Program-made: the position numbers and the translations under genes
Shown here: positions 8,113 through 17,763 of the stretch, piece after piece
Layout of the letters: each line of letters opens with the position of its first letter
Position numbering within the stretch: the first letter of the stretch is position 1
From: Microbacterium oxydans
GTDB lineage: Bacteria; Actinomycetota; Actinomycetes; Actinomycetales; Microbacteriaceae
Direction: 5' to 3'
DNA: 64,000 bases
Assembly (NCBI RefSeq): GCF_006540085.1
Contig: NZ_BJOG01000004.1
Location: 124,001 to 188,000, forward strand
Notes under the pieces: model-generated
What the model was told of the DNA's origin: nothing
The model's database searches: none
What the model saw: the letters and a program-made list of their open reading frames with translations, nothing else

Positions 8113-9051
8113 ATGAACCTCCGAGACATCCACACCCCCGTCCTGCTCGACCGCTGTGTCGAGCTGCTCGCTCCTTCCCTTCACGCGGACGGTGCGGTCC
8201 TCGTCGACGCCACCCTCGGCATGGGCGGCCACTCAGAGGCGCTGCTCGAACGCTTCCCGAACATCCGTCTGGTCGGGCTCGACCGCGACACCGATGCGCT
8301 GCGCATCGCGGGGGAGCGGCTGGCCCGCTTCCGCGACCGTGTGACTCTCGTACACACGGTGTATGACGAGATCGGCCTGCATGCGCAGGGCGCGTCCGGC
8401 ATCCTGTTCGATCTCGGGGTGTCCTCCCTGCAGCTCGACGAGGCCGAGCGCGGCTTCGCGTACTCCAAGGACGCTCCGCTCGACATGCGGATGGACCAGA
8501 CCAAGGGCGTCACCGCCGCCGATGTCATCGCCACGTACAGCGAAGGCAACCTCCGTCGCATCTTCGAGCGGTACGGCGAGGAGAAGCTCGCCGGCCGCTA
8601 CGCCCGCTTCATCATCGAGGCACGTCAGAAGCAGCCCATCACGCGGTCGGGCGAGCTCGTCGACATCCTCATCGCGGCTACTCCCGCTGCCGCGCAACGA
8701 GCGGGCCACCCCGCCAAGCGCGTCTTCCAGGCGCTGCGCATCGAGGTCAACACGGAACTCAATGTGCTGGCCGACGCGATCCCCTCGGCCATGGATGCGC
8801 TCAGCGTCGGAGGACGCATCGTCGTGATGTCGTATCAGTCGCTCGAAGACCGCCTCGTGAAGCAGGCGTTCGCCGCCGCGGCCGCCTCATCCGCACCTGC
8901 CGGTCTTCCGGTCGAACTCCCCGAACACGCCCCGCGATTCCGCATCCTGACCAAGGGCGCAGAACTCGCCGACGATGATGAGCGCGCGCGCAACCCGCGG
9001 GCGATCCCGGTGCGTCTGCGCGCCGCCGAGAAGCTGCGGGAGAGCGCATGA
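8113..9051 (+). CDS. rsmH: 16S rRNA (cytosine1402-N4)-methyltransferase RsmH
   Basis: A 312-residue SAM-dependent methyltransferase (formerly MraW). It methylates N4 of C1402 in the ribosomal P site. The start [13 protein letters not shown], the SAM-binding [15 protein letters not shown] (about 35-50), GLDRDTDAL and [13 protein letters not shown] are all family marks. It follows mraZ after about 100 bases without an obvious promoter or hairpin. It overlaps the following ftsL-like gene by 4 bases (ATGA), indicating one transcript. Confidence 0.97.
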   Translation: MNLRDIHTPVLLDRCVELLAPSLHADGAVLVDATLGMGGHSEALLERFPNIRLVGLDRDTDALRIAGERLARFRDRVTLVHTVYDEIGLHAQGASGILFDLGVSSLQLDEAERGFAYSKDAPLDMRMDQTKGVTAADVIATYSEGNLRRIFERYGEEKLAGRYARFIIEARQKQPITRSGELVDILIAATPAAAQRAGHPAKRVFQALRIEVNTELNVLADAIPSAMDALSVGGRIVVMSYQSLEDRLVKQAFAAAAASSAPAGLPVELPEHAPRFRILTKGAELADDDERARNPRAIPVRLRAAEKLRESA

Positions 9052-9614
9052 GCCTGAACGCCGTCGTCCGGAAGCCGGTACAGCCGGTCGCGCCGGAGAA
9101 GACTCCGCAGCGGAAGCTGCAGCCGGTCACGCATCCCGCCGCCCGCCGCAAGCCCAAGCTCGCCTATGCGCTCGTCGCGCTGGGGGGAGCGCTCGCGATC
9201 GGCGCCGCGCAGATCGCGCTCTCGCTCGCGATCACCCAGGACTCGTTCACCCTCGCCAGTCTCTCGTCGCAGCAGCGCGAACTCAACCTCAAGACGCACG
9301 CTCTCCAGGAGGAACTGACCGGGGTCAGCTCCCCGCAGGTGCTCGCGAGCAGCGCGGCCGGACTCGGAATGGTGGTCGCCGGATCGCCGTCGTATCTGCG
9401 CCTCAGCGATGGAGCCGTCTTCGGTACCGGCGACGGCGCCGATTGGACCTCTACGGTCAACCCTGACGGCGTCGGAGCCGTGAGCAACTCGCTCATCGTG
9501 GAACCGCCGCCCCCTCCTGCACAGGAGACGGACGGCGCAGCGACGACCGAGCAGCCGACACAAGAGCTTCCGCCGTCGATCACCGACGGCCTGCCGAGCC
9601 CCACGACGCACTGA
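9048..9614 (+). CDS. ftsL: FtsL-like division protein
   Basis: A 188-residue bitopic protein. About 43 cytoplasmic residues rich in Pro, Lys and Arg lead to one membrane helix (about 43-65). A short extracellular coiled coil follows ([18 protein letters not shown]), and the tail is rich in Pro, Glu and Thr. Size, topology and position between rsmH and ftsI identify it as FtsL, a scaffold that links FtsQ and FtsI at the septum. Sequence conservation in this family is low, so the call rests mainly on context. Confidence 0.85.
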   Translation: MSLNAVVRKPVQPVAPEKTPQRKLQPVTHPAARRKPKLAYALVALGGALAIGAAQIALSLAITQDSFTLASLSSQQRELNLKTHALQEELTGVSSPQVLASSAAGLGMVVAGSPSYLRLSDGAVFGTGDGADWTSTVNPDGVGAVSNSLIVEPPPPPAQETDGAATTEQPTQELPPSITDGLPSPTTH

Positions 9615-9639
9615 CACCCACGATCGACGGAGAGATCCC

Positions 9640-11409
9640 ATGACGACACGAGCCACCCGCGGACCGCGGCGACGCACAGTCGTCGCCCTCGCCGTCATCC
9701 TCTCGGTGCTGTGCGCCTTCGTCGTGCGGCTGGTCGACATCCAGGTGGTCAGCGCCGACGAGCATGTCTCCGACTCTCTCGAGCACATCGGGGCGAGTTC
9801 GGCCATCTCCGGACAGCGCGGATCGATCGTCGACTCCTCCGGGACAGTGCTCGCCTCCAGCGTGATGGTCTACGACGCTCAGCTCAGCCCCCAGGTCATC
9901 ATGCTCATGGAGGAGAACGACCCCAAGCTGCCGTGGGCCGAGGCTTCCGAGAAGATCGCGGCCATCACCGGGCAGACCGGGGAGGAAGTGCGTGCGCTGG
10001 TGTCGAACGCCCTCGCCGAGAACCCGAACAGCCAGTACGCACCCCTCAAGAAGGGGCTGAACACCGAGCAGTACATGAAGCTGAGGGACTTGGGAGTCGG
10101 CTCCTATCTCGCACTCAAGGCGCGCGAGACCCGGGTCTACCCGAACGGCGCGGTCGCCGGGAACCTCCTCGGCTACCTCGACAGCTCCGGCGAGGCGCAG
10201 GCCGGCGTGGAGCAGCTGGACGACTCCTGCCTCGCGCCCGTCGACGGCGAGGAGAGCTATCGCATCGGCAAGGACGGGGTCGTGATCCCCGGGAGCGAGC
10301 GCACGGTCGACGCCGTGAACGGCGGCTCCGTGCAGTTGACCATCAACAGCGACCTCAACTGGTACCTGCAGCAGATGATCGCCGAGGAGGCGCAGACCCA
10401 GGGCGCCAAGGGCGGCACGGTCACGGTGGTCGAGGTGAAGACCGGCAAGATCAGGGCGGCGGCCGAATGGCCCGCGCTTGACCCCAACGATCTCGATGCT
10501 TCGACACCGGCGACGAGGGCCAGCCAGATCTTCCACAGGGACTTCGAGCCGGGCTCGACGTTCAAGGCGATCACCGCGGCTGCAGCCATCGAGGGCGCCG
10601 GCCTCACCCCCTACAGCACCGTCAGCGCGGCCTCTCGCGAGAAGTTCCCGAACGGCGCCGTCGTCAACGACGCCTTCACCCACCCCGCCTACAACTACAC
10701 CCTCGCCGGCGGACTCATCGACTCGTCGAACGTCGCACTGTCGAAGTTCGGCACCATGGTGAGTCCCGAGGTCCGCTACGACTACCTCGAGCGGTTCGGG
10801 GTCGGCGACAAGACACTCGACTTCCCGTCCGAGGTCGGCGGCATCCTGCACCCCGTCAAGGACTGGGACAGCCAGTCGCTGTACACGACCACGTTCGGTC
10901 AGTACTTCACGGTGACGGCAGCCCAGCTCGCCGGCGCCTACCAGGCGATCGCCAACGGAGGAGAGAAGATCGATCTCTCGCTCGTCGAGTCGTGCACGGG
11001 ATCCGACGGCAAGGTCACCACACCGGCAGATCCGAAGCACGAGCAGATCATCAAGGAGCAGACGGCAGGCGAGCTCACCCGGATGCTGGAGAACGTCGCG
11101 GTGCAGGGCGGCAATGCGGAGCGCATCCAGGTGCCGGGCTACCGCGTGACCAGCAAGACGGGTACTGCCCAGGTCTCCGACGGCAACGGCGGATACAAGT
11201 CCGGGGTGTACTACACCAGCATGGTGGGCTTCGCACCGGTCGACGATCCGCAGTACGTCGTCGTGGTCACCCTCGACGAGCCGACTAAGGTTGTATCGTC
11301 CGCGGCCACCGCATCCGCCTTCCAGAAGGCGATGACGCAGGTGATGAAAACCTATCGCGTGATGCCGTCCTCTGTCCCGATGGACGAGCTCCTCCCCAAG
11401 TTCGGATAG
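9640..11409 (+). CDS. ftsI: Septal penicillin-binding protein FtsI (class B PBP, transpeptidase)
   Basis: A 589-residue class B PBP. An N-terminal membrane anchor (about 13-32) leads to a dimerisation/pedestal domain with GQRGSIVDSSG. The transpeptidase domain has the catalytic STFK (S306), the SSN triad motif (in LIDSSNVALSK) and KTGT (in TSKTGTAQV). It cross-links septal peptidoglycan and is the target of beta-lactams. There is no C-terminal PASTA domain, unlike some Gram-positive division PBPs. It is followed directly by murF; murE is not present where it is normally found. Confidence 0.96.
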   Translation: MTTRATRGPRRRTVVALAVILSVLCAFVVRLVDIQVVSADEHVSDSLEHIGASSAISGQRGSIVDSSGTVLASSVMVYDAQLSPQVIMLMEENDPKLPWAEASEKIAAITGQTGEEVRALVSNALAENPNSQYAPLKKGLNTEQYMKLRDLGVGSYLALKARETRVYPNGAVAGNLLGYLDSSGEAQAGVEQLDDSCLAPVDGEESYRIGKDGVVIPGSERTVDAVNGGSVQLTINSDLNWYLQQMIAEEAQTQGAKGGTVTVVEVKTGKIRAAAEWPALDPNDLDASTPATRASQIFHRDFEPGSTFKAITAAAAIEGAGLTPYSTVSAASREKFPNGAVVNDAFTHPAYNYTLAGGLIDSSNVALSKFGTMVSPEVRYDYLERFGVGDKTLDFPSEVGGILHPVKDWDSQSLYTTTFGQYFTVTAAQLAGAYQAIANGGEKIDLSLVESCTGSDGKVTTPADPKHEQIIKEQTAGELTRMLENVAVQGGNAERIQVPGYRVTSKTGTAQVSDGNGGYKSGVYYTSMVGFAPVDDPQYVVVVTLDEPTKVVSSAATASAFQKAMTQVMKTYRVMPSSVPMDELLPKFG

Positions 11410-11436
11410 TCGGCGAGAGCCGCGCATGGAGATGAC

Positions 11437-12849
11437 ATGATCGCCCTGACGCTCGCTGAGATCGCCGCCGCAGTCGGCGGTGATCTTCGCGTGGTCGCAC
11501 CAGACACACCCGAGACCGTGGTCGATGGCCTGGTCGACACGGATTCGCGGATGATGGGCCCCGGCTCGATCTTCGTGGCCAAACCCGGAACCGAGACCGA
11601 CGGCCACCGATTCGTCGGATCCGCCGTCGAGGCGGGCGCCGTGCTGGCCATCGTCGAGCATCCCGTCGACATCGCGGTGAGCCAGATCATCGTCGCGGAT
11701 GCCGTCACCGCACTCGGCGCACTCGCCAGCGAGGTCGTCGCTCGGGTCCGAGCCGCGGGTCGGCTCCGCATCGTCGGCATCACGGGATCCAACGGCAAGA
11801 CCACCACCAAGAACTTCCTCGCACGCATCCTCGAGGACGAGGGCGAGACCGTCGCGCCCGTGAAGTCGTTCAACAACGAAGTCGGCGCTCCCGTCACCAT
11901 GCTTCGCGTCACGGAGAGCACGCGGTACCTCGTGAGCGAGTTCGGAGCGGCGGCTCCGGGGAGCATCGCCCACCTCGCCGGTCTCGTGGAGCCCGACATC
12001 GCCGTGGTGCTGATGGTCGGCATGGCGCACGCCGGCGGCTTCGGCGGAATCGAAGCGACGGCGAAGGCCAAGGCCGAGCTCGTCGCGGCGGCCCGGGTGC
12101 CGGGGACTGCCGTCCTGAACGTCGACGACCCCAGAGTCGCGGCGATGCGAGAGCTCGCGGACTCCCGCGGGCTGCGCACGGTCGGCTTCGGCCAGGGCCC
12201 GACGGCCGATGTGCGGGCCCGCGACATCGAGGTGTCGGCCTCCGGCACCGCCTGCATCGTCGAGGTCGGCGGGCAGAGCCTGCCCCTGCGGCTCCGGGTC
12301 CTCGGGGCTCACCACATCTCCAACGCTCTGGCAGCGATCGCCTCGGCGCTGGTCCTCGGCGTCTCGCCCGTCGATGCCGTGGCTCGTCTGGAGACCGTCG
12401 AGATCGCCGAACGGTGGCGGATGCAGCCCCTGGGCAACGACCGCGTGCGGATCATCAACGACGCCTACAACGCCAGCCCGGATTCCATGGCCGCTGCCTT
12501 GCGCACTCTCGCGCAGATCACCGGCCCCGAAGAGCGCACGGTCGCCGTCCTCGGTGCCATGAGCGAGCTCGGGGAGAGCGCGGGGGAGGAGCACGACCGG
12601 ATCGGGCTGCTCGCCGTGCGTCTGAACATCCAGCGGATCGTGGTCGTCGGCGCTGAGGCGCGACGGCTGTATCTCGCCGCCGTCGGAGAGGGCTCGTGGG
12701 ACAGCGAGGCTGTGCATCTGCCCGACCAGGACGCGGCGTTCGAGTATCTGCGCACCGAGCTCCGCGACGGCGATCGCGTGCTCGTGAAGTCATCCAACTC
12801 CGTGGGCCTCCGGCATCTCGGCGATCGTCTGGGAGAATTGTTCTCGTGA
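11437..12849 (+). CDS. murF: UDP-N-acetylmuramoyl-tripeptide--D-alanyl-D-alanine ligase
   Basis: A 470-residue Mur ligase that adds D-Ala-D-Ala to the UDP-MurNAc-tripeptide. The N-terminal domain begins MIALTLAEIAAAVGG. The ATP site is GITGSNGKTTTKN (about 112-124), and INDAYNASPDSM near 345 is characteristic of MurF rather than MurE. The start is an ATG 27 bases after ftsI, within range of a GGAGATGAC stretch. The stop overlaps mraY by 4 bases (GTGA). Confidence 0.96.
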   Translation: MIALTLAEIAAAVGGDLRVVAPDTPETVVDGLVDTDSRMMGPGSIFVAKPGTETDGHRFVGSAVEAGAVLAIVEHPVDIAVSQIIVADAVTALGALASEVVARVRAAGRLRIVGITGSNGKTTTKNFLARILEDEGETVAPVKSFNNEVGAPVTMLRVTESTRYLVSEFGAAAPGSIAHLAGLVEPDIAVVLMVGMAHAGGFGGIEATAKAKAELVAAARVPGTAVLNVDDPRVAAMRELADSRGLRTVGFGQGPTADVRARDIEVSASGTACIVEVGGQSLPLRLRVLGAHHISNALAAIASALVLGVSPVDAVARLETVEIAERWRMQPLGNDRVRIINDAYNASPDSMAAALRTLAQITGPEERTVAVLGAMSELGESAGEEHDRIGLLAVRLNIQRIVVVGAEARRLYLAAVGEGSWDSEAVHLPDQDAAFEYLRTELRDGDRVLVKSSNSVGLRHLGDRLGELFS

Positions 12850-13952
12850 GGTCTCTCATCATGTCGGCGGCGATCTCGCTCGCCTTCACCCTGTTCCTGA
12901 CCCCCGTCTTCCTCCGGCTCTTCCGGAAGTGGGGCTGGGGGCAGGTGATCCGCACCCCGGAGTCCGTCCACAACCCGAGCCACGAAGCGAAACGCGGAAC
13001 GCCGACGATGGGCGGCGTCATCTTCATCGTCGGCTCGATGGTGGGCTACTTCACCGGTGTTCTGGTCAGCGGAGAGGTGCCGGCGCTCTCGGCGCTGCTC
13101 GTGATCTGGCTGATGGTCGGTTTCGGTGCCGTCGGGTTCATCGACGACTACATGAAGGTGCGCAGCCAGCGCAGTCTCGGACTGTCGGGCTGGCGCAAGG
13201 TGATCGGTCAGCTGCTGGTCATGATCCCCTTCGGCATCGTCGCGCTGAATTTCCCGAACAAGTGGGGCCAGACGCCGGCGAGTTCCGCGATCTCCCTGTT
13301 CCGCGACATCACCTGGCTCAACCTCTTCGCCTTCGGCGTGATCCTCGGGTGGATCCTCTATCTCGTGTGGATCTCGATCATCGGGGTCGCCACCTCGAAC
13401 AGCGTGAACCTGACGGACGGTCTCGACGGTCTCGCGGCCGGAGCCGGCGTCATCGTCGTCGGCGCGTACAGCCTCATCGCCTTCTGGCAGTTCAAGCAGC
13501 CCTGCATCGGCGGAGACCCCGATGCCCTGGGCGGATGCTACGAAGTGCGCGACCCGTTCAACCTGGCGATCATCGCCGCGTCCTTCGCCGCCAGCCTGAT
13601 CGGATTCCTGTGGTGGAACGCCCCCAAGGCGAAGGTCTTCATGGGCGACGTCGGATCCATGGCGATCGGAGGTGTCATCACCGCGATGGCCATCCTGACC
13701 CGGACCGAGCTGCTCCTGCTCGTGATCGCCGGTGTCTTCGTCCTGTCCTCCGGTTCGGTCATCCTGCAGCGCGCATACTTCAAGATCACGCGCGGCAAGC
13801 GGCTGTTCCTGATGAGCCCGTTCCACCACCACCTCGAGATGCGCGGCTGGTCCGAGGTCACGATCGTGGTCCGCATGTGGATCATCGCCGGGCTGCTCGC
13901 CGTCTCTGCCGTCGGTCTGTTCTACGTCGAATGGCTGACCCGTGTCGACTGA
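12846..13952 (+). CDS. mraY: Phospho-N-acetylmuramoyl-pentapeptide transferase
   Basis: A 368-residue polytopic membrane enzyme with about ten helices. It transfers phospho-MurNAc-pentapeptide to undecaprenyl phosphate, making lipid I. Marks include GTPTMGG near residue 53, the catalytic-site FIDDY (GFIDDYMKV), NLTDGLDGLAAG and FMGDVGSMAIGG. SPFHHHLE near the C-terminus is also typical. I chose the GTG at 12846, which overlaps the murF stop and yields the usual MRSL N-terminus; an ATG at 12861 is possible. It overlaps murD by 11 bases. Confidence 0.96.
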   Translation: MRSLIMSAAISLAFTLFLTPVFLRLFRKWGWGQVIRTPESVHNPSHEAKRGTPTMGGVIFIVGSMVGYFTGVLVSGEVPALSALLVIWLMVGFGAVGFIDDYMKVRSQRSLGLSGWRKVIGQLLVMIPFGIVALNFPNKWGQTPASSAISLFRDITWLNLFAFGVILGWILYLVWISIIGVATSNSVNLTDGLDGLAAGAGVIVVGAYSLIAFWQFKQPCIGGDPDALGGCYEVRDPFNLAIIAASFAASLIGFLWWNAPKAKVFMGDVGSMAIGGVITAMAILTRTELLLLVIAGVFVLSSGSVILQRAYFKITRGKRLFLMSPFHHHLEMRGWSEVTIVVRMWIIAGLLAVSAVGLFYVEWLTRVD

Positions 13953-15477
13953 TCGGCTGGCAGGCCTCACCAGCTGGAACGCCGACTGGAGCGGCCTGCG
14001 GGTCGCCGTGCTCGGCCTCTCCATGACCGGGTTCTCGGTCGCCGACACGCTGGCCGAACTCGGCGCGGACGTGCTCGTGCTGAGCGAAGCCGCCGAAGAG
14101 GAGTACGAGCGTCTGCTTCCTGTCATCGGCGCCCGGCTCGAGCTGGGTCCGCTTGCAGAAGTCCCTGCCGTGCTGGTCGAGTTCGCCCCCGAGGTCATCG
14201 TCGCCTCGCCGGGGTTCTCGCCGTCGCACCCGGTCATCCGATGGGCGCAGGATTCGGATGTCGCGATCTGGGGAGACGTCGAACTCGCCTGGCGCGTCCG
14301 TGACAAGGTCCTGCGCTCCGACGGCACACCGGCGGACTGGGTGCTCATCACGGGCACGAACGGCAAGACCACGACGACCCAGCTGACAGCCACCCTCCTC
14401 GTCGAGGGAGGACTGCGTGCGGCTCCGTGCGGCAACATCGGTGTGCCGGTGCTCGACGCGGTACGCGACCCCGCAGGGTTCGACGTCCTCGTGGTCGAAC
14501 TCTCCAGCCATCAGCTCTGGTACCTGGGGCAGTCGCGGGCCGAGGGGGAGCTCTTCCCCTACGCGTCCGTGTGCCTCAACCTCGCCGACGATCATCTCGT
14601 CTGGCACGGTAGTGCTCAGGCCTACCGCGACGCGAAGGCCGTGGTCTACCGCAACACCCGGATCGCGTGCGTCTACAACAAGGCGGACGAGGCCACACGG
14701 CAGATGGTCGAGGAGGCGGAGGTCGTCGAAGGCGCCAGGGCGATCGGCTTCGACCTGGGGATCCCCGGTCCGAGCGACCTCGGCGTGGTTGAGGGCCTTC
14801 TCGTCGACAGGGCCTTCCTCGACGACCGGTCTCGCAGCGCTCTCGAGCTGACGACCGTCGCCGACCTCGAGGCTGCGGGTCTCGCCGCTCCCCATATCGT
14901 GCAGAACATCCTCGCAGCGAGCGCCTTGGCGCGGTCGCTCGGCGTCGAGCCCGAGGCCATCCACACGGCCCTGCAGTCCTTCCGCCTCGATCCTCACCGC
15001 ATCCAGGTGATCGCGCGGCATCGCGGCATCACGTGGATCGACGACTCCAAGGCCACCAACCCGCATGCGGCCGCGTCATCATTGCGCGCGTACCCGGGAG
15101 CCGTATGGGTGCTCGGCGGGGATCTGAAGGGGGTCGACATCTCCGACCTCGTCGCCGACGTCGGGACGACAGCCCGGGCGGCCGTCGTGATCGGCGTCGA
15201 GCGCTCTGCCGTGGTCACGGCATTCCGGCGACACGCGCCCGGGGTGCCGGTGTTCGAGGTCGATGCTGGTGACACTGGACAGGTCATGAACCGTGTCGTG
15301 GAGATCGCCGCGGGAATCGTCGACGACGAGGGAACAGTCCTGCTGGCCCCGGCGGCGGCATCCTTCGATCAGTTCTCCGGCTACGCGGAACGGGGCCATC
15401 GCTTCGCCGAGGCGGTGCGGGACTGGATCGACCGGGGGAGTGCCGATGACACAGGTATCCCGCCCTCCGCGCTCTGA
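13942..15477 (+). CDS. murD: UDP-N-acetylmuramoylalanine--D-glutamate ligase
   Basis: A 511-residue Mur ligase that adds D-glutamate to UDP-MurNAc-L-Ala. The N-terminal Rossmann domain carries VAVLGLSMTGFSVADTL. The ATP site is ITGTNGKTTTTQ near 136-147. The C-terminal domain has WIDDSKATNPHA and VWVLGGDLKG. The GTG start overlaps mraY, and the end overlaps ftsW by 32 bases, so translation of these genes is probably coupled. Confidence 0.96.
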   Translation: MSTDRLAGLTSWNADWSGLRVAVLGLSMTGFSVADTLAELGADVLVLSEAAEEEYERLLPVIGARLELGPLAEVPAVLVEFAPEVIVASPGFSPSHPVIRWAQDSDVAIWGDVELAWRVRDKVLRSDGTPADWVLITGTNGKTTTTQLTATLLVEGGLRAAPCGNIGVPVLDAVRDPAGFDVLVVELSSHQLWYLGQSRAEGELFPYASVCLNLADDHLVWHGSAQAYRDAKAVVYRNTRIACVYNKADEATRQMVEEAEVVEGARAIGFDLGIPGPSDLGVVEGLLVDRAFLDDRSRSALELTTVADLEAAGLAAPHIVQNILAASALARSLGVEPEAIHTALQSFRLDPHRIQVIARHRGITWIDDSKATNPHAAASSLRAYPGAVWVLGGDLKGVDISDLVADVGTTARAAVVIGVERSAVVTAFRRHAPGVPVFEVDAGDTGQVMNRVVEIAAGIVDDEGTVLLAPAAASFDQFSGYAERGHRFAEAVRDWIDRGSADDTGIPPSAL

Positions 15478-16651
15478 AGCCGGCGGTCTCGCTGCCAGGG
15501 TCTCGCTGGGACGCCGGTTCACCCCGGTGTCGACCGAGTTCCTGCTGATCGCGTCCACCGCCCTGCTGCTCACTCTGTTCGGCCTCGTGATGGTGTTGTC
15601 GGCGACCAGCGCCACCGCCGTGTCCAAGGGCGTCAATCCGCTGGACGGTGTGCTTCGTCAAGGGGTTTTCGCACTCCTCGGCATCCCGCTGATGTTCCTG
15701 ATCAGCCGCCTGCCGATCGAGTTCCTCAAGCGGATGGCGTGGCCGGCACTCTTCGGCGCCGTGGCCCTACAGATGCTGGTGTTCACCCCGCTCGGGATCG
15801 AAGACGGCGGAAACCGGAACTGGATCCGGATCGCCGGCTTCACGCTCCAGCCGTCCGAGTTCCTCAAGCTCGCTCTCGCCCTGTGGATCGCGGCCGTGCT
15901 GCTGCGCAAGCGCGCGATGCTCGGCACCTGGCATCACGTCTTCATCCCGGTGATCCCGGTCGGGGCACTGGCGATCGGCACCGTCCTCGCGGGGAAGGAC
16001 CTCGGCACGGCGATGGTCCTGGTGCTCATCCTGCTCGGCTGTCTGTTCTTCTCGGGGGTCAAGCTCCGGCTGTTCATTATCCCGCTGATCCTCGGCGTCG
16101 TCGCCGTGCTCGCCTATGCGCTGTCCAGCGAGGATCGCATGCGGCGCATCACCGCGACGTGCGACAACATGGCGCTCTACTACACCGATTGCTACCAGTC
16201 GATCCACGGGATCTGGGGAATGGCGACCGGTGGCATCTTCGGTCTCGGTCTCGGCAACTCGCAGGAGAAGTACGGGTGGCTCCCTGCGGCGGGCAACGAC
16301 TTCATCTTCGCCATCGTCGGCGAGGAGCTGGGACTGATCGGGTGCATCGTCGTTCTCGCCCTCTTCACGTTCTTCACGATCGGCGCGTTCCACATCATCC
16401 GCAAGACCTCCGACCCCTTCATCCGGGTGGCGGCCGGCGGCATCACCGTGTGGATCGTCGGTCAGGCCGTCATGAACGTCGGCGTCGTCATCGGCGTCTT
16501 CCCCGTCATGGGTGTCCCGCTCCCATTCATGTCGCAGGGCGGTACCGCTCTGCTCGCCGTGCTGATCGCGTGCGGTGTGCTGCTCGCATTCGCGCGCACG
16601 ATCCCTGTGACCGAGAAGCGACCAGCTGAGCGGGGTAGGGTCACCAGGTGA
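15446..16651 (+). CDS. ftsW: Lipid II polymerase / division protein FtsW (SEDS family)
   Basis: A 401-residue SEDS protein with about ten membrane helices. FtsW polymerises glycan strands at the septum with FtsI. Family marks are QPSEFLKLALALW, LPAAGNDFIFAIVGEELG and MGVPLPFMSQGGT. The ATG at 15446 is preceded by GGGGAG with a 5-base spacer, so I prefer it over an upstream in-frame start deeper in murD. The stop overlaps the murG start (GTGA). Confidence 0.95.
   Translation: MTQVSRPPRSEAGGLAARVSLGRRFTPVSTEFLLIASTALLLTLFGLVMVLSATSATAVSKGVNPLDGVLRQGVFALLGIPLMFLISRLPIEFLKRMAWPALFGAVALQMLVFTPLGIEDGGNRNWIRIAGFTLQPSEFLKLALALWIAAVLLRKRAMLGTWHHVFIPVIPVGALAIGTVLAGKDLGTAMVLVLILLGCLFFSGVKLRLFIIPLILGVVAVLAYALSSEDRMRRITATCDNMALYYTDCYQSIHGIWGMATGGIFGLGLGNSQEKYGWLPAAGNDFIFAIVGEELGLIGCIVVLALFTFFTIGAFHIIRKTSDPFIRVAAGGITVWIVGQAVMNVGVVIGVFPVMGVPLPFMSQGGTALLAVLIACGVLLAFARTIPVTEKRPAERGRVTR
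16636..16641 (+). promoter_or_regulatory. Possible internal -10 box before murG
   Basis: TAGGGT lies 6 bases before the GTG of murG and inside the end of ftsW. It may add a leaderless murG transcript to the read-through operon transcript. Confidence 0.4.
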
Positions 16652-17724
16652 CTTCGTATCTCCTCGCCGGCGGTGGCACCGCCGGTCACGTCAATCCCCT
16701 GCTCGCGGTCGCCGATGGCCTCCGCGCCCGCGATCCCGAGGCCACCGTTCTCGTGCTCGGCACTGCCGAGGGGCTCGAATCCCGTCTGGTCCCTGCACGC
16801 GGCTACGAGCTCCTCATCGTCGACAAGGTGCCGTTCCCGCGCCGACCGAACAAGCAGGCGATGTCGTTCCCCGCACGGTTCCGTCGCGCCGTCTCCCAGG
16901 TGCGCGCCCATATCCGTCAGCACGGCATCGACGTGGTCGTCGGCTTCGGGGGATACGCTTCCGCGCCTGCCTATGTCGCCGCTCGCCGTGAGCGCGTGCC
17001 GTTCGTCGTGCACGAGGCCAATGCCAAGCCGGGGTTGGCGAACGTGCTCGGTGCGCGGCGGGCAGCTGCCGTCGGCGTCGCGTTCGAGGGGACCCCGCTT
17101 CGTGGTGGCGAGGTCGTCGGCATGCCTCTGCGCCAAGAGGTCATCGCTCTGGACCGCGCGGCGTCGCGCGCTGAAGCGGCGGACTACTTCGGTCTCGACC
17201 TCGAACGGCCCGTCCTCCTGGTCTTCGGCGGCTCGCTGGGCGCGCAGCGACTCAATGAGGCGCTCGCTGATTCATGGCGAGACGTCCTCGACGCCGGATG
17301 GCAGCTGCTGCACGTGACCGGTGAGCGCAGTGATCTGGCAGATCCCGGTACGGGCGGCTACGTGCTGCGCCGCTACGTCGACCGCATGGATCTTGCCTTC
17401 GCCGTCGCGGATCTGATCGTCTCCCGTTCCGGTGCGGCGACGGTGAGCGAGGTGAGCGCGCTGGGGATACCCGCGCTCTACGTCCCGTACTCCGTGGGAA
17501 ACGGCGAGCAGCGCCTGAACGCCGCATCGGCCGTCGCTGCCGGAGCTGCCGAGCTGCTCGACGATGCGACCTTCGACGGCGATGCCGTGCGGCGCATCGT
17601 GGTGCCGCTGCTCGAAGACCGGGCGCGGATCGCGGAGATGGCTGCGGCTGCCCAGACGGCCGGAACCCGCGCAGGAACCGAGAACGTCATCACCCTCATC
17701 GACCGTGCACTCGCGGCTGCCTGA
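16648..17724 (+). CDS. murG: UDP-GlcNAc:lipid I N-acetylglucosaminyltransferase
   Basis: A 358-residue GT-B glycosyltransferase that converts lipid I to lipid II at the cytoplasmic membrane face. The N-terminal glycine loop GGGTAGHVNPLLAVA and the second loop VFGGSLGAQRLN are present. The UDP-GlcNAc site SRSGAATVSEV is in the C-terminal half. The GTG start overlaps ftsW by 4 bases. A leaderless start is also possible because of the TAGGGT box just upstream. Confidence 0.96.
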   Translation: MTSYLLAGGGTAGHVNPLLAVADGLRARDPEATVLVLGTAEGLESRLVPARGYELLIVDKVPFPRRPNKQAMSFPARFRRAVSQVRAHIRQHGIDVVVGFGGYASAPAYVAARRERVPFVVHEANAKPGLANVLGARRAAAVGVAFEGTPLRGGEVVGMPLRQEVIALDRAASRAEAADYFGLDLERPVLLVFGGSLGAQRLNEALADSWRDVLDAGWQLLHVTGERSDLADPGTGGYVLRRYVDRMDLAFAVADLIVSRSGAATVSEVSALGIPALYVPYSVGNGEQRLNAASAVAAGAAELLDDATFDGDAVRRIVVPLLEDRARIAEMAAAAQTAGTRAGTENVITLIDRALAAA

Positions 17725-17748
17725 CGCGTCCACGAAGCGGAAGAAAAG

Positions 17749-17754
17749 TAGACT
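17749..17754 (+). promoter_or_regulatory. -10 box upstream of murC
   Basis: TAGACT in the short gap after murG, 9 bases before the murC ATG. It suggests a separate murC promoter with almost no leader. Confidence 0.45.
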
Positions 17755-17763
17755 GAAGCGGAC

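Noticed and set aside
9580..12717. A 1045-codon minus-strand open frame across ftsI and murF
   Set aside because: Same reason: fully antisense to conserved dcw genes, with biased composition and no motifs.
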